In this document: positions 41,350 through 52,669 of the stretch, piece by piece | Position numbering within the stretch: position 1 is the stretch's first letter | Layout: every line of letters starts with the position of its first letter | Position numbers and translations under genes: made by a program | NCBI GenBank assembly: GCA_021845645.1 | Contig: JAJZVM010000009.1 | Span: 1-64,000, forward strand | Source of the DNA: Bacillota bacterium | GTDB lineage: Bacteria; Bacillota_E; JAJZYS01; JAJYTV01 | Reading direction: 5' to 3' | Length of the DNA: 64,000 bases | Notes under the pieces: model-generated | The model's database searches: none | Told to the model about the DNA's origin: nothing | Seen by the model: only the letters and a program-made list of their open reading frames with translations

Positions 41350-41374
41350 GGTTAGACGCTGGTTCCTTCGGCTC

Positions 41375-42979
41375 TCAGTCCCCGGCTTCGATCGCCACCG
41401 CCTGCACGGCCTCGTCGGCCAGCTGGGTGTGCAGCCCGCTCGCGACGCCCCAGTAGTAGAACACGAGCGAGAACACGACCACCACGATGAGGTCGAGCGG
41501 GTAGTGGATCAGGCCCTTGCCGCCGTTGGCCGCGGCACCGAACCTGGCCGACCCGAAGTACGACATGCCGAGCATGAAGAGGAGGTAGACGACGAGCCAG
41601 ATGCCGGCGCCGATCGACTTGGCGTCCGGCCGCTCGATCTCGTTTGGCATGGCGGCAGAGAAGACGAGGTAGAGCACCACGCCCAACAGCAGCGTCACGA
41701 GCAGCTTCCAGTCGATGTTCCAACCGGTCCAGTAGATGATCAGCGAGGCGACGACGAACGCGACAGGCGCGATGACCGACATGCCGCCGAGCTTATAGGG
41801 TCGCTTGGCGTCCGGATGGGTGCGCCGCAGCACCGCGGCCGAGACCGGCCCGATCGCGTAGGTGAACACGGTCGCCGACGACACCAGGCCCACCAGGCTC
41901 TGCCACGCCGGGAACGGCAGCAGGAAGATGAGCCCGAGGATGAACGCGACCCAGAGCGACGCGTACGGGATGCCCGTCTTCTCGTCGATCTTGCCCAGGA
42001 CCTTGGGGAAGTAGCGGTTCTGCGCCAGGGCGTAGATGACGCGTGCCGTGGAGGCGATGTAGATGTTGCCTGTGCCCGCCGGCGAGATGACGGCGTCGGC
42101 GTAGAGCAGCACCGCTAGCCAGCCGAGGTTCAGGGCTGTGGCCACCTGCGCCATCGGCGCGGAGAACGCGAGCTTGGCCCAGCCGCCGGAGAGTGCGCCC
42201 GGCGCCACGCCGCCGATGAACACGACCTGCAGCAGCACGTAGAGCACGATGCCGATGCCGATCGCCGTGATGATGGCGCTCGGCACGTCTCTCTGGGGGT
42301 TCTTCGCCTCGCCGGCCAGGTCCACCGCCTGGCGGAAGCCGAGGTAGGCGAAGACGACGCCGGACGTCGCCACCGCCTGCAGCACGCCAGACGTGCCGCC
42401 GGGGGCGAAGCCGTGGCTCGAGAAGTTGCCCCAGTGCAGGCCGCCGATCACGAAGATGATGACGGTGAGGGACGGCATGATGAACTTCACCGCGGTCACC
42501 ACCGTGTTGACCCGCGCGAACAGCCGCACGCCGAAGTAGTTGATGATGAAGAAGACAAGCATCAGGGCCGCCGCGAGCGCGATGCCGCCGCCCTGGATCA
42601 GCCCGACCGCCGGATTGTAGATCGATGGGATGTAGTGCGACGCGTACTGCACCACCGCCTCGGCCTCGATCGCCGGCACGGAGGCGTACGCGATCCAGGC
42701 ACCCCAGCCCATGATGAAGCTCGTCAGGCTGCCGTGCGAGTAGTGCGGGTAGCGGGCGATGCCGCCGGCTTCGGGCAGCATGCCGCCGAGTTCGGCGTAG
42801 ACGAGCCCGATCAAAAGAACGGCGATGCCGCCGATGATCCACGAAATGATGGCCGAGGGTCCAGCATCGTTTGCCGCGAACAGGGATCCGAAGAGCCAGC
42901 CGGATCCGATAATGGCCCCGAGGCTGGCCATCGTCAGATCGAGTCGGCTCATCTCCCTCTTGAGGCCCTTGTTGATCAA
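41375..42979 (-). CDS. APC-superfamily amino-acid permease
   Basis: 534 residues with 12 or more helices. MSRLDLTMASLGAIIGSGWL, with the GxxIGSGW/F unwound segment of helix 1, and LGGMLPEAGGIARYPHYSHG in helix 2-3 are APC hallmarks; GFRQAVDLAGEAKNPQRDVP is the conserved loop after helix 6. AGGAGGGG seven bases before TTG 42979 sets the start. Length is greater than the usual 450-480 because of extra C-terminal helices. The substrate is unknown. Confidence 0.88.
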   Translation of the reverse strand: MINKGLKREMSRLDLTMASLGAIIGSGWLFGSLFAANDAGPSAIISWIIGGIAVLLIGLVYAELGGMLPEAGGIARYPHYSHGSLTSFIMGWGAWIAYASVPAIEAEAVVQYASHYIPSIYNPAVGLIQGGGIALAAALMLVFFIINYFGVRLFARVNTVVTAVKFIMPSLTVIIFVIGGLHWGNFSSHGFAPGGTSGVLQAVATSGVVFAYLGFRQAVDLAGEAKNPQRDVPSAIITAIGIGIVLYVLLQVVFIGGVAPGALSGGWAKLAFSAPMAQVATALNLGWLAVLLYADAVISPAGTGNIYIASTARVIYALAQNRYFPKVLGKIDEKTGIPYASLWVAFILGLIFLLPFPAWQSLVGLVSSATVFTYAIGPVSAAVLRRTHPDAKRPYKLGGMSVIAPVAFVVASLIIYWTGWNIDWKLLVTLLLGVVLYLVFSAAMPNEIERPDAKSIGAGIWLVVYLLFMLGMSYFGSARFGAAANGGKGLIHYPLDLIVVVVFSLVFYYWGVASGLHTQLADEAVQAVAIEAGD

Positions 42980-43154
42980 GCCGGAACCCCTCCTTGCACT
43001 TGGGACCTCCCCACACCGTGACACGGCCGTTTGCCGACACTCTCCCCCTTTCCGGCCGGCCCGCGCCGCCGCCGGTCCTCCGGAGACGGTCGAAGTTGAC
43101 CACCTATATTCTCTCGGTGGGCCATTGTTCCTGCTCTTATCCGGATCTTATGGC

Positions 43155-43184
43155 CCTATACTTCTCTCGATGCCCCTACTGCAA
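43155..43184 (-). promoter_or_regulatory. Candidate SigA promoter for the amino-acid permease
   Basis: On the minus strand TTGCAG (43184-43179) and TATAGG (43160-43155) are 18 bp apart, about 175 bp before the permease start. The 315-bp gap 42980-43294 is relatively AT-rich around here and otherwise holds only the miaA-side hairpin. Confidence 0.35.
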
Positions 43185-43220
43185 TTGTCCTTTTGGCCCT
43201 CGTTTCCTACGGCCAAGGGA

Positions 43221-43265
43221 GCGACGCCAGAAGGCCGACCGCGGCGGTCGGCCTTCTGGCGTCGC
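43221..43265. terminator. 20-bp perfect hairpin downstream of miaA
   Basis: Bases 43221-43240 (starting GCGACGCCAGAAGG) pair perfectly with 43246-43265 (GGTCGGCCTTCTGG...) around GCGGC. It lies 30 bp beyond the miaA stop on the minus strand, and is the longest stem in the window. It likely ends the miaB-mutSL-miaA transcript. Confidence 0.8.
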
Positions 43266-43294
43266 CCATCGCTCGGCCCGGCGCGCGGACCGTA

Positions 43295-44164
43295 TCAGCG
43301 GCGGAGCATGGGCCTCAGCTGCCCGAGGCCGCTCTCGGGCCGCAGCCAGATGGTGTTCGGCTCACGGCGCCACCAGGTGAGCTGGCGCCTCGCGAGCCGT
43401 CGCGTGTTCGTCTGCACCTGCGCGAGGCCTTCGTCCCGTCCGACCTCGCCGCGCAGGTGGCGCAAGGCCTCGCGGTAGCCGATCGTGCGCTCCGCGAGGG
43501 AAACGGCGGCCGCGCCGCGCGCGATGAGACGCTCGGTCTCCTCCAGGAGATGCGGCCAGAGCTCGATGGCCCGCTGGTCGATGCGCGCGTACAGCTCCTC
43601 GCGCGGCAGCTGCAGGCCGATCTTGATGTAGGACCGCTGGCCAACGCCCGCTGCGGGCGTTCTCTGCGCCCTTGCGCGCTCGATGATGCGCACGAGGCGG
43701 GGGCGGTCCTGCGGCGAGAGGCGCTGCGCCGCGTCGCGGTCCAGCGCGACGGCCCTCAGATAGACCTCCTCGGCCGGCGCCGCCTCGGCCCACCGCCGCA
43801 CTTCGGGGTCGGGCGGGGCGCCGAAGGCGTCCCACTCGCCGAGCGCCGCGCGCAGGTAGAGCCCCGAGCCACCCGACACGATCGGCACGGCGCCTCGGCG
43901 CTCGATCTCCCGGAGCGCGGCCGCCGCGAGCAGCTGGTAGCTGGCCACCGTGATCTCCATGCCGGGGTCCGCGATGTCGATGAGATGGTGGGCGATGAGG
44001 AGGCGCTCCGCCGGCGCCGGCTTGGCGCTGCCCGCATCGAAGCCGCGGTAGAGCTGCACGGCGTCCGCGTTGACGATCTCGCCGCCAATCTCCCCGGCGA
44101 GGGCCATCGCAAACCCGCTCTTGCCCACCGCCGTCGGCCCGAAGACCGCAATCCGCAGGCTCAT
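43295..44164 (-). CDS. miaA: tRNA dimethylallyltransferase
   Basis: 289 residues. P-loop AVFGPTAVGKSGFAMALA, the DAVQLYRGFDAGSAKP catalytic Asp region, HHLIDIADPG and PIVSGGSGLYLRA are the MiaA motifs; GYREALRHLRGE lies in the tRNA-binding part. It adds dimethylallyl to A37 of tRNAs reading U-starting codons, the substrate later thiomethylated by MiaB at 48671..49996. ATG 44164 overlaps the mutL stop by 4 bp, so miaA is translationally coupled to mutL. Confidence 0.95.
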   Translation of the reverse strand: MSLRIAVFGPTAVGKSGFAMALAGEIGGEIVNADAVQLYRGFDAGSAKPAPAERLLIAHHLIDIADPGMEITVASYQLLAAAALREIERRGAVPIVSGGSGLYLRAALGEWDAFGAPPDPEVRRWAEAAPAEEVYLRAVALDRDAAQRLSPQDRPRLVRIIERARAQRTPAAGVGQRSYIKIGLQLPREELYARIDQRAIELWPHLLEETERLIARGAAAVSLAERTIGYREALRHLRGEVGRDEGLAQVQTNTRRLARRQLTWWRREPNTIWLRPESGLGQLRPMLRR

Positions 44165-45863
44165 CGCCTGAGGAACCTCTGGCGCAGCTCGTCGTAGCCC
44201 AGCCGCAGGTAGGTCGGCCGGCCGTGCGGGCAGAAGCGCGGCTCGCGGCAGTTCCAGAGCTGGCGCACGAGGCTCTGCTGCTCGATCGGGCCCAGCCGGT
44301 CGCGGTCCTTGACGGACGCCCGGCAGGCGGCGAGTTCCCGCCGCACCCGCTCCTCGCGCTCGATCGGGCCCTCGCCGCCCTGCGCAAGGGCGTCGAGCAG
44401 CTCCGGCAGGAGCGACGGCGAGGCCTCGCGGCCGAAGAGCCGCGGCACCGACCGCACCAGCACGTCGCGATCGCCGAAGCTCTCCACCTGAAAGCCGTAG
44501 GCCCCGAGGTCCTCCTGGTGCAGGGCGAGCGTCTGGCTCTGCTCGGGGCTGAGGCGCACGACGAGGGGCGCGAGCAGCATCTGCGCCGCCCGGACGTCCT
44601 GGTGCTCGAGCTGCTCGTAGTGGATGCGCTCGTGCGCCGCGTGCTGGTCCAGGAGGTAGAGGGCATCCCGGTCCGCCGCCACCAGGAAGAGGCCCCCCGC
44701 CTGGCCGAGCGCCGCGGGGGCTTCGGGCGTCATGGCCGGCCCCGGGACCTCCTGCGGCGGGCGGCCGTAGTCCCGCAGCTCCTCGGCGAGGCTGAAGAGG
44801 CTCGGCGGCGGCTCCTGCGACGCGGCCACCTCAGGACGCGGCAGCGGCGGCGCGGGTGTCCCGGCCGCGAACGCCGTCGCCTGCGGTGCGAGGGCCGCCG
44901 CCACCGCGTCGTGCAGGAGCGACGACACCTCGCGCTCGCGGCGCAGCCGCACCTCGAGCTTCGCCGGGTGGACGTTGACGTCGACATCCCCCTCCGGCAC
45001 CTCAAGCCTCAGGCAGAACAGCGGGAACCGCCCCTTGAGGAGGCGCCCCTGATAGGCGGCCTCGATCGCGTAGCGGAGGCGCCCCGCCTCCACAGGCCGA
45101 CCGCCGACGACCAGGAACTGCCACTGCCGGTTGCCGCGATCCCGGCCGGGCCGTGAGACGAGCCCTTGCACGCGGCCGGCCTCGCCCGCCGCCGAGACGG
45201 GCAGCAGGCTCTCCGCCACGTCGACGCCGTAGAGGTCCGCGAACACCTCGCTCAGGTTGCCGCTGCCGCTGGTGCGCAGCACCTCCTGCCCGTCCAGGCT
45301 GAGGGTGAAGGCAACCTGCGGCACGGCGAGCGCCATGCGCTCCATGACGGCGACGACCCGCCTCGCCTCCGCAGCGGGCGCGAGCAGGAACTTGCGCCGC
45401 GCCGGCACCTGGCGAAACAGATCCTCTACCGTGACGCAGGTGCCGCTGGCCATGGCGACGGGCGCCGGCGTCGTCGTACGGCCGCCCTCAGCCTCGATCG
45501 CGAGGCCGCCCGGAAGGCCCCGGGAGCGCGAGGCGAGGCGCAGGTGCGAGACGGACGCGATCGAGGGCAGGGCCTCGCCGCGAAAGCCGAAGCTCCTGAT
45601 GGCGCAGAGGTCGTCCATCGCCCTGAGCTTCGACGTCTGGTGGCGTCCGAGCGCCAAGGGCAGCTCCCCTGGCGCGATCCCCTCGCCGTCGTCCGTGACC
45701 TCGACGAGGTCGATGCCGCCTCCGGCGAGGCGTACGAACACGTGTCGCGCCGAGGCGTCGACCGCGTTCTCGACGAGCTCCTTCACGACCGACGCCGGGC
45801 GCTCCACCACCTCGCCCGCGGCGATCTGGTCGACCACGTCCGGCGGCAGCATGCGGATCGGCA

Positions 45864-45864
<1 letters not shown>
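44161..45864 (-). CDS. mutL: DNA mismatch repair endonuclease MutL
   Basis: 567 residues. The GHKL ATPase domain is clear (MPIRMLPPDVVDQIAAGEVV, KELVENAVDASA, VTDDGEGIAPG, IRSFGFRGEAL). A Pro-rich linker leads to the C-terminal domain with LLDQHAAHERIHYE, the DQHA-x2-E-x4-E endonuclease motif of hosts without MutH, plus ACRASVK and CPHGRPTYLRL, the supporting zinc-site motifs. It nicks the new strand after MutS signals. ATG 45864 overlaps the mutS stop. Somewhat short compared with typical 600-630 residues because the linker is compact. Confidence 0.95.
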
Positions 45865-48368
<2,504 letters not shown>

Positions 48369-48386
48369 TAGATCACTCCTGCTCCT

Positions 48387-48674
48387 TCATGCCCCGCAAC
48401 CCTCGCAGCCCCTCTCCCGGCTCGGCGCCGGCGAGAGGCGGCCCGTCAGGGGAAACAGGAACACGCCGGTCACCTGCTGCAGCAGCCGCTCTGCCCTGTG
48501 CTTCGCCTCGACGTACGCCTGGACGCGCGGGTCGGGGTCGTCCGGGTCGAGGGGACCTGTGGCCAGCGGGCCGAGCTGCGCCTCGCATCTCAGCAGGTCC
48601 TGCATCTCCTTGGAGTCGGCGACGGCGTCGGCGACCTCCTGCGCCAGGCGCAGGATCTCGATGCGCGTCCTCAT
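48387..48674 (-). CDS. ricA: RicA/YmcA-like regulatory protein (YlbF family)
   Basis: 95 residues. RIEILRLAQEVADAVADSKE is the helical YlbF/YmcA family start; the C-terminus ends RGCEGCGA, with paired cysteines. In Bacillus RicA (YmcA) forms a complex with RicF (YlbF) and RicT (YaaT) that carries Fe-S clusters, guides RNase Y and speeds Spo0A phosphorylation. The position directly after miaB (ATG overlaps its stop by 4 bp) matches Bacillus ymcB-ymcA and supports RicA over RicF. cotE, which follows in Bacillus, is absent. Confidence 0.75.
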   Translation of the reverse strand: MRTRIEILRLAQEVADAVADSKEMQDLLRCEAQLGPLATGPLDPDDPDPRVQAYVEAKHRAERLLQQVTGVFLFPLTGRLSPAPSRERGCEGCGA

Positions 48675-49996
48675 ACGGCCTCGCCCTCCAGGGTCCAGGT
48701 GTTCACGGCCTGGATGCGCACCTCGGCGAGCTGCCCCGCCTGCAGCGGGCTGCCGGGGAAGACGACGGGCTGATTCTGCCGCGTCCGCCCCATCAGGCGC
48801 TCGCCGTTCTTCTTGGACACGCCCTCGCAAAGCACCTCCACGCTGCGGCCGATCTGCCGCCGGTTGGCCTCGAGCGACAGCTCGTCCGTCACCTCGATGA
48901 GCCGCGCGAGGCGCTCCTTCTTGACGGCCAGCGGCACCTGATCGGGGAAGGCGGCCGCGGGGGTGCCACGGCGCGGCGAGAACATGAAGGTGAAGGACTT
49001 GTCGAAACGCAACTGCCGGCAGAGCTCGAGTGTCTCCTCGAAGTCCTGCTCGCTCTCGCCTGGGAAGCCGACGATCAGGTCGGTGGTGATCGACGCCCCG
49101 GGCACTGCCCGGCGGATGCGCTCGATCAGGTCCACATAGCGCTCCCGCGTGTAGCCGCGCGCCATGCGCTTGAGCATGTGCGGGCTGCCGGACTGCACCG
49201 GCACGTGGAAGTGCTCGCAGACGTGGCGCGAGCTCGCGATGGCGTCGATCATCTCCTGCGTGAAGTCGCGCGGATGGCTCGTCGTGTAGCGGATGCGCGC
49301 GAGGCCATCGACACGGTCGAGCTCGGAGATCAGGGTCGCGAAGCCCTGCAGGTCGCCGAGATCCTTGCCGTAGGCGTTGACGTTCTGGCCGAGCAGCGTC
49401 ACCTCGCGCACGCCGTCGCGCACCAGGGCCTCCACCTCGGCGCGGATCTCCCCGAGCGGCCGGGACATCTCCCTGCGGCGCACGTAGGGGACGATGCAGT
49501 AGGTGCAGCGCTTGTCGCAGCCGCGCAGGATGGTCACCCACGCGGTGACGCCGCCCTCGCGCACGCCCCTGGGGAAGATCGGCATCTCCTCGGGCTCCTC
49601 CGATACGTCCATCACGGCACGGTCGGCCGTACGGGCCCTCAGGAAGAGCTCCGGGAAGCGGTGCAGGTTGTGCGTGCCCATGATGAGGTTGACGTAGGGG
49701 TAGCGCCGCGCGAGCGCCGCCCCGACCCCAGGCTGCTGCGTCATGCAGCCGGCGATGCCGATGACGAGTTCGGGCCGCTCGGCCTTCAAGAGTTTCAGCT
49801 CGCCGAGCTTGCCGTAGACCTTGTCCTCGGCGGACTCGCGCACGCAGCACGTATTGAGCAGCACGACGTCGGCATCGCCGGCCGACGGGGTGCTCTCGTA
49901 ACCGAGCTCCTCCAGATATGCGAGGAGAATCTCGCTGTCGTTCTCGTTCATCTGGCAGCCATAGGTTTCGACGTGGCACTTCGGCCGCAGTTCCAT
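48671..49996 (-). CDS. miaB: tRNA-2-methylthio-N6-dimethylallyladenosine synthase
   Basis: 441 residues. N-terminal UPF0004 domain with three cluster cysteines (VETYGCQMNENDSE, LNTCCVRESAE, GIAGCMTQQPG), radical-SAM motif LRGCDKRCTYCIVPYVRRRE (CxxxCxxC), and a C-terminal TRAM domain (EGVSKKNGERLMGRTRQNQP). The longer NCC and YGCQMN forms are those of MiaB rather than MtaB or RimO. It thiomethylates i6A37 made by MiaA. GGGGGGACATGGCGGC precedes ATG 49996. Confidence 0.95.
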   Translation of the reverse strand: MELRPKCHVETYGCQMNENDSEILLAYLEELGYESTPSAGDADVVLLNTCCVRESAEDKVYGKLGELKLLKAERPELVIGIAGCMTQQPGVGAALARRYPYVNLIMGTHNLHRFPELFLRARTADRAVMDVSEEPEEMPIFPRGVREGGVTAWVTILRGCDKRCTYCIVPYVRRREMSRPLGEIRAEVEALVRDGVREVTLLGQNVNAYGKDLGDLQGFATLISELDRVDGLARIRYTTSHPRDFTQEMIDAIASSRHVCEHFHVPVQSGSPHMLKRMARGYTRERYVDLIERIRRAVPGASITTDLIVGFPGESEQDFEETLELCRQLRFDKSFTFMFSPRRGTPAAAFPDQVPLAVKKERLARLIEVTDELSLEANRRQIGRSVEVLCEGVSKKNGERLMGRTRQNQPVVFPGSPLQAGQLAEVRIQAVNTWTLEGEAV

Positions 49997-50390
49997 GCCG
50001 CCATGTCCCCCCAAAGGCCGGGCTACAGCCAAGTATACCATTGGGTCGCCACCCGATCGGCCGACGGCGATCGGGATTCTGTGCACAGGTTTTTCTACAG
50101 CATCCACAGGCGGCCGACCAGGCTCTAGACGACAGCGAGCCGCCAGAAGGGCCTCGATTCGACAGAAATCCGCTCTGGGCGCCCCCTTGCGGCGGCAGAA
50201 TGCTGTCGCGCGGTGCCCCTTCACCGCGGTCTCATCCACAAGGGCGCGCGCCACCGGCCGCCGCGCTTCGCCAGACGCCATCGCCGCACCGACCTCAGGC
50301 AGCGGTGCTGTCGCCTGCTGGCGGCGGTGCCCTGCGCAGGCAGGTGGGATACGTCGGCGACGCGAACTGCGAGCGTCGGGAGGCAGCTGC
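49997..50390. other. 394-bp intergenic region between divergent miaB and DUF554 gene
   Basis: No gene is supported. The part next to miaB (50035-50110) is less G+C-rich, with TTTTTCTACAGCATCCACAG, and probably holds the miaB promoter. Nothing specific is seen in 50130-50390 apart from the GGGAGGCAGCTGC ribosome site of the following gene. Confidence 0.5.
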
Positions 50391-51092
50391 TTGTCCATAC
50401 TCGCCCACGAACTCGGTCCCATCGTCAACGGCGTCGCCACGCTCGTGGGGGCGCTGCTCGGTCTTCTCTTCCGGCGCATCCCCGCGAAGGTGCGCGACCT
50501 CGTGCAGCAGGTGCTCGGCGCGGCTGCGGTCCTGATCGGCATCTCGATGGCGCTCGAGCACCCGAACTTCCTCATCGTCATCGCATCGCTCGCGATCGGC
50601 GCGGCGATCGGACAGTCGCTCGAGATCGAGGAGCGCCTCGAGCGCTTCGCCGAACGCCTGCGCGAGCGCTTCGGCGGGCAGGGAGGCTTCGTCGAGGGGT
50701 TCATGCTCGCGACGCTCGTCTGGTGCATCGGCGCCATGGCGGTGCTTGGCGCGATCCAGAGCGGTCTCACCGACCGCAACACCATCCTCTTCACCAAATC
50801 CGCCCTGGACGGCACGAGCGCCATCTTCTTCGCGGCCGCCTTCGGTCCGGGCGTCGCCCTGGCCGCGGCATCGGTCTTCATCTACGAGGCGGCCATCGCC
50901 GCGCTCGCGACGCTCGTGGCGCCGCTGCTCGGCAGCGCCGTGATCGCGCCCTTGACGTACGTGGGCGGCGTGCTCATCGCGCTCATCGGGCTCAACATGC
51001 TGGGGGCGACGAGAATCCGCGTCGGCAACCTGCTGCCGGCCATTCTCGTCGCGATGGTGATCGGCGGCGTCGCTCCGCTCATCCACCTCTAG
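50391..51092 (+). CDS. DUF554-family membrane protein
   Basis: 233 residues, six or seven helices, full length for DUF554. VNGVATLVGALLGLLFRRIP, IGISMALEHPNFLIVIASLAIGAAIGQSLEIEERLE, and TKSALDGTSAIFFAAAFGPGV are family-typical. The family is widespread in Firmicutes; the function is unknown, possibly transport. GGAGG seven bases before TTG 50391 sets the start. It is divergent from miaB. Confidence 0.85.
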   Translation: MSILAHELGPIVNGVATLVGALLGLLFRRIPAKVRDLVQQVLGAAAVLIGISMALEHPNFLIVIASLAIGAAIGQSLEIEERLERFAERLRERFGGQGGFVEGFMLATLVWCIGAMAVLGAIQSGLTDRNTILFTKSALDGTSAIFFAAAFGPGVALAAASVFIYEAAIAALATLVAPLLGSAVIAPLTYVGGVLIALIGLNMLGATRIRVGNLLPAILVAMVIGGVAPLIHL

Positions 51093-51124
51093 CGACCCAC
51101 CCGTCTCGCCAAGGGGGAGCGACT

Positions 51125-51940
51125 GTGCAGCACGTGCATGAGGGATCCGTCCGCCTGCCGGGAGCGGACATCTGGTTTGAGGAGGGGGGGAACGGTCCGG
51201 CCGTTCTCCTGCTGCATGCGGGCGTCGCCGACCATCGCATGTGGTCGGCGCAGATGGAGGCTCTCTCACCGCACTATCGCGTCGTGGCCTGCGACGCGCG
51301 CGGCTTCGGCCACAGCCCGGATCGTCCCGGGCCGTTCTCGTACACCCGGGACATCCTGAGCCTCCTCGATCATCTCGGCATCGCGCGGGCTGTGCTCGTC
51401 GGCTGCTCCATGTTCGGCACGCCGGTCGTCCGGGTCGCCTTGCAGGCCCCGGAGCGCGTGCGGGGGCTCGTGCTCGTAGGCGCCTGGGTGCATGGGTTCG
51501 AACCCGCAACGCCCGCGCCCGCCATCGAGGAGGAGGCCCTGGCCGCCGAGGAGCGCGGAGACTGGGAACGTCAGGTCGAGCTTGAGGCGCAGCTCTGGCT
51601 GGCAGGGCCGGAGCGGCCTCTGGGTGCCATCCCGCGGCACCTGCGCCAGCTCTACCGCGAGATGAACGAGGGGCGTCGCCTGGCCCACGACGCCGCGGCG
51701 CAGGATGTCGATGGCGAAACCTCGGACATCGAGCGTCTGCGTGAGATCGGCCGCCCCGCGCTCATCGTCTCGGGCGAGCACGACGTGGCGTACATCCGGG
51801 AGCTCGCACAGTTCCTGCAGGCGCACATTCCCGACTCGGAAGCCGTCACGCTTCCCGCCACCGCGCACCTGCCGCCGCTCGAGGTGCCGCAGGCCTTCAA
51901 CCGGCTGCTGCTCGGCTGGCTGGACCGCCTACCTGCCTAG
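51125..51940 (+). CDS. Alpha/beta-hydrolase
   Basis: 271 residues. VLLLHAGVADHRMWSAQME holds the oxyanion region, CDARGFGHSPDRPGPFSYT the conserved turn, LVGCSMFGTPVVRVAL the nucleophile Ser, VSGEHDVAYIRE the Asp, and PATAHLPPLEVP the His. It resembles 3-oxoadipate enol-lactonase or haloperoxidase-type hydrolases; the substrate is unknown. AAGGGGGAGCGACT precedes GTG 51125. Its stop is directly followed, in the same frame, by a histidinol-phosphatase remnant. Confidence 0.85.
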   Translation: MQHVHEGSVRLPGADIWFEEGGNGPAVLLLHAGVADHRMWSAQMEALSPHYRVVACDARGFGHSPDRPGPFSYTRDILSLLDHLGIARAVLVGCSMFGTPVVRVALQAPERVRGLVLVGAWVHGFEPATPAPAIEEEALAAEERGDWERQVELEAQLWLAGPERPLGAIPRHLRQLYREMNEGRRLAHDAAAQDVDGETSDIERLREIGRPALIVSGEHDVAYIRELAQFLQAHIPDSEAVTLPATAHLPPLEVPQAFNRLLLGWLDRLPA

Positions 51941-52321
51941 GCGACCCGCCCGCGACCCCTTTGCCCTGGCGACCGACGCGGAAAGGACGTCCACCCCGAT
52001 CTGCCGAAGATCTTCGGCGGGCGCAGTCCCTTCCCGCTTGAGGACGAGTACCGGCGCACGGCCGGGGAGCTTGCCCGGGCGGACATGGCCATCGAGTGCA
52101 ACACCGCGGGATTGCGCAGGCCTCTTGGCGAGATCTACCTGGAACCTGCCTACCTGGCCGCCGCGCGGGCGGCCGGCGTGCCGGTGAGCCTCGGTTCGGA
52201 CGCGCACGAGCCGGAGAACGTGGGCAGGGGATGCGCCGAGGGCGTCGCCCTGCTGCGCTCGCAGGGCTACCGCGAGGCTGTCCACTTCATCGCGCGACGG
52301 CGCATCGCCTCGCCTCTCTGA
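51941..52321 (+). pseudogene. C-terminal remnant of a PHP-family histidinol-phosphatase (HisJ-like)
   Basis: From about 51986 the frame reads DVHPDLPKIFGGRSPF, then LARADMAIECNTAGLRRPLG, EIYLEPAYLAAARAAGVPVS, LGSDAHEPENVGRGCAEGVA. These match the second half of HisJ/YtvP: the HPDL metal-binding strand, EVNTSGLRKP-like loop, and GSDAH motif. The N-terminal half with the first metal ligands is gone, and no start codon with a ribosome site precedes it. It is a truncated, non-functional gene. Confidence 0.75.
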
Positions 52322-52343
52322 TCACCCGGGAGGCCGACGACCG

Positions 52344-52650
52344 ATGGCAGAAGGTCCACCCCGCATCCGTCAGGCCCTCGACCAAAGGCTCGGCTACACC
52401 GTCCTGAGGGAGGCGCAGGGATCGGTCGAGGCAGATCTGCCGCTCGCGGGACCTGCCGTCCACAGCCTTGACCACGGGCACGGCGGCCACTCGTCTCCGT
52501 CGCAGACGCCCTGATGGCGAACCTCTGCGGTCCCTGCGGTGTGCGCAGGGCGTCCAGCGGGCGGTGACCGTCGACCTCCACGCCCACTTCCTGCCCCCGG
52601 CCCGCGGCCAGCACCTCCGCTTCGTGGCGGAGGTGCGGCAGGCAGACTGA
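52344..52650 (+). pseudogene. Frameshifted hotdog thioesterase remnant (PaaI-like)
   Basis: From ATG 52344 one frame gives AEGPPRIRQALDQRLGYTVL, REAQGSVEADLPLAGPAVHS, then drifts. Another frame supplies ANLCGPCGVRRASSG-type and VTVDLHAHFLPPARGQHLRF, then VAEVRQAD and a stop. The order matches the hotdog fold of PaaI/YbgC thioesterases, but the central HGG helix is damaged and the last strands are missing. Two remnants in a row (with HisJ) mark a decayed stretch at 51.9-52.7 kb. Confidence 0.6.
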
Positions 52651-52669
52651 GCGCATGTCGCCGCTCGGG

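Noticed and set aside
50081..50250. DnaA-box-like CATCCACA words, possible origin
   Set aside because: Only imperfect matches, no dnaA/dnaN/rpmH context and no AT-rich unwinding region.
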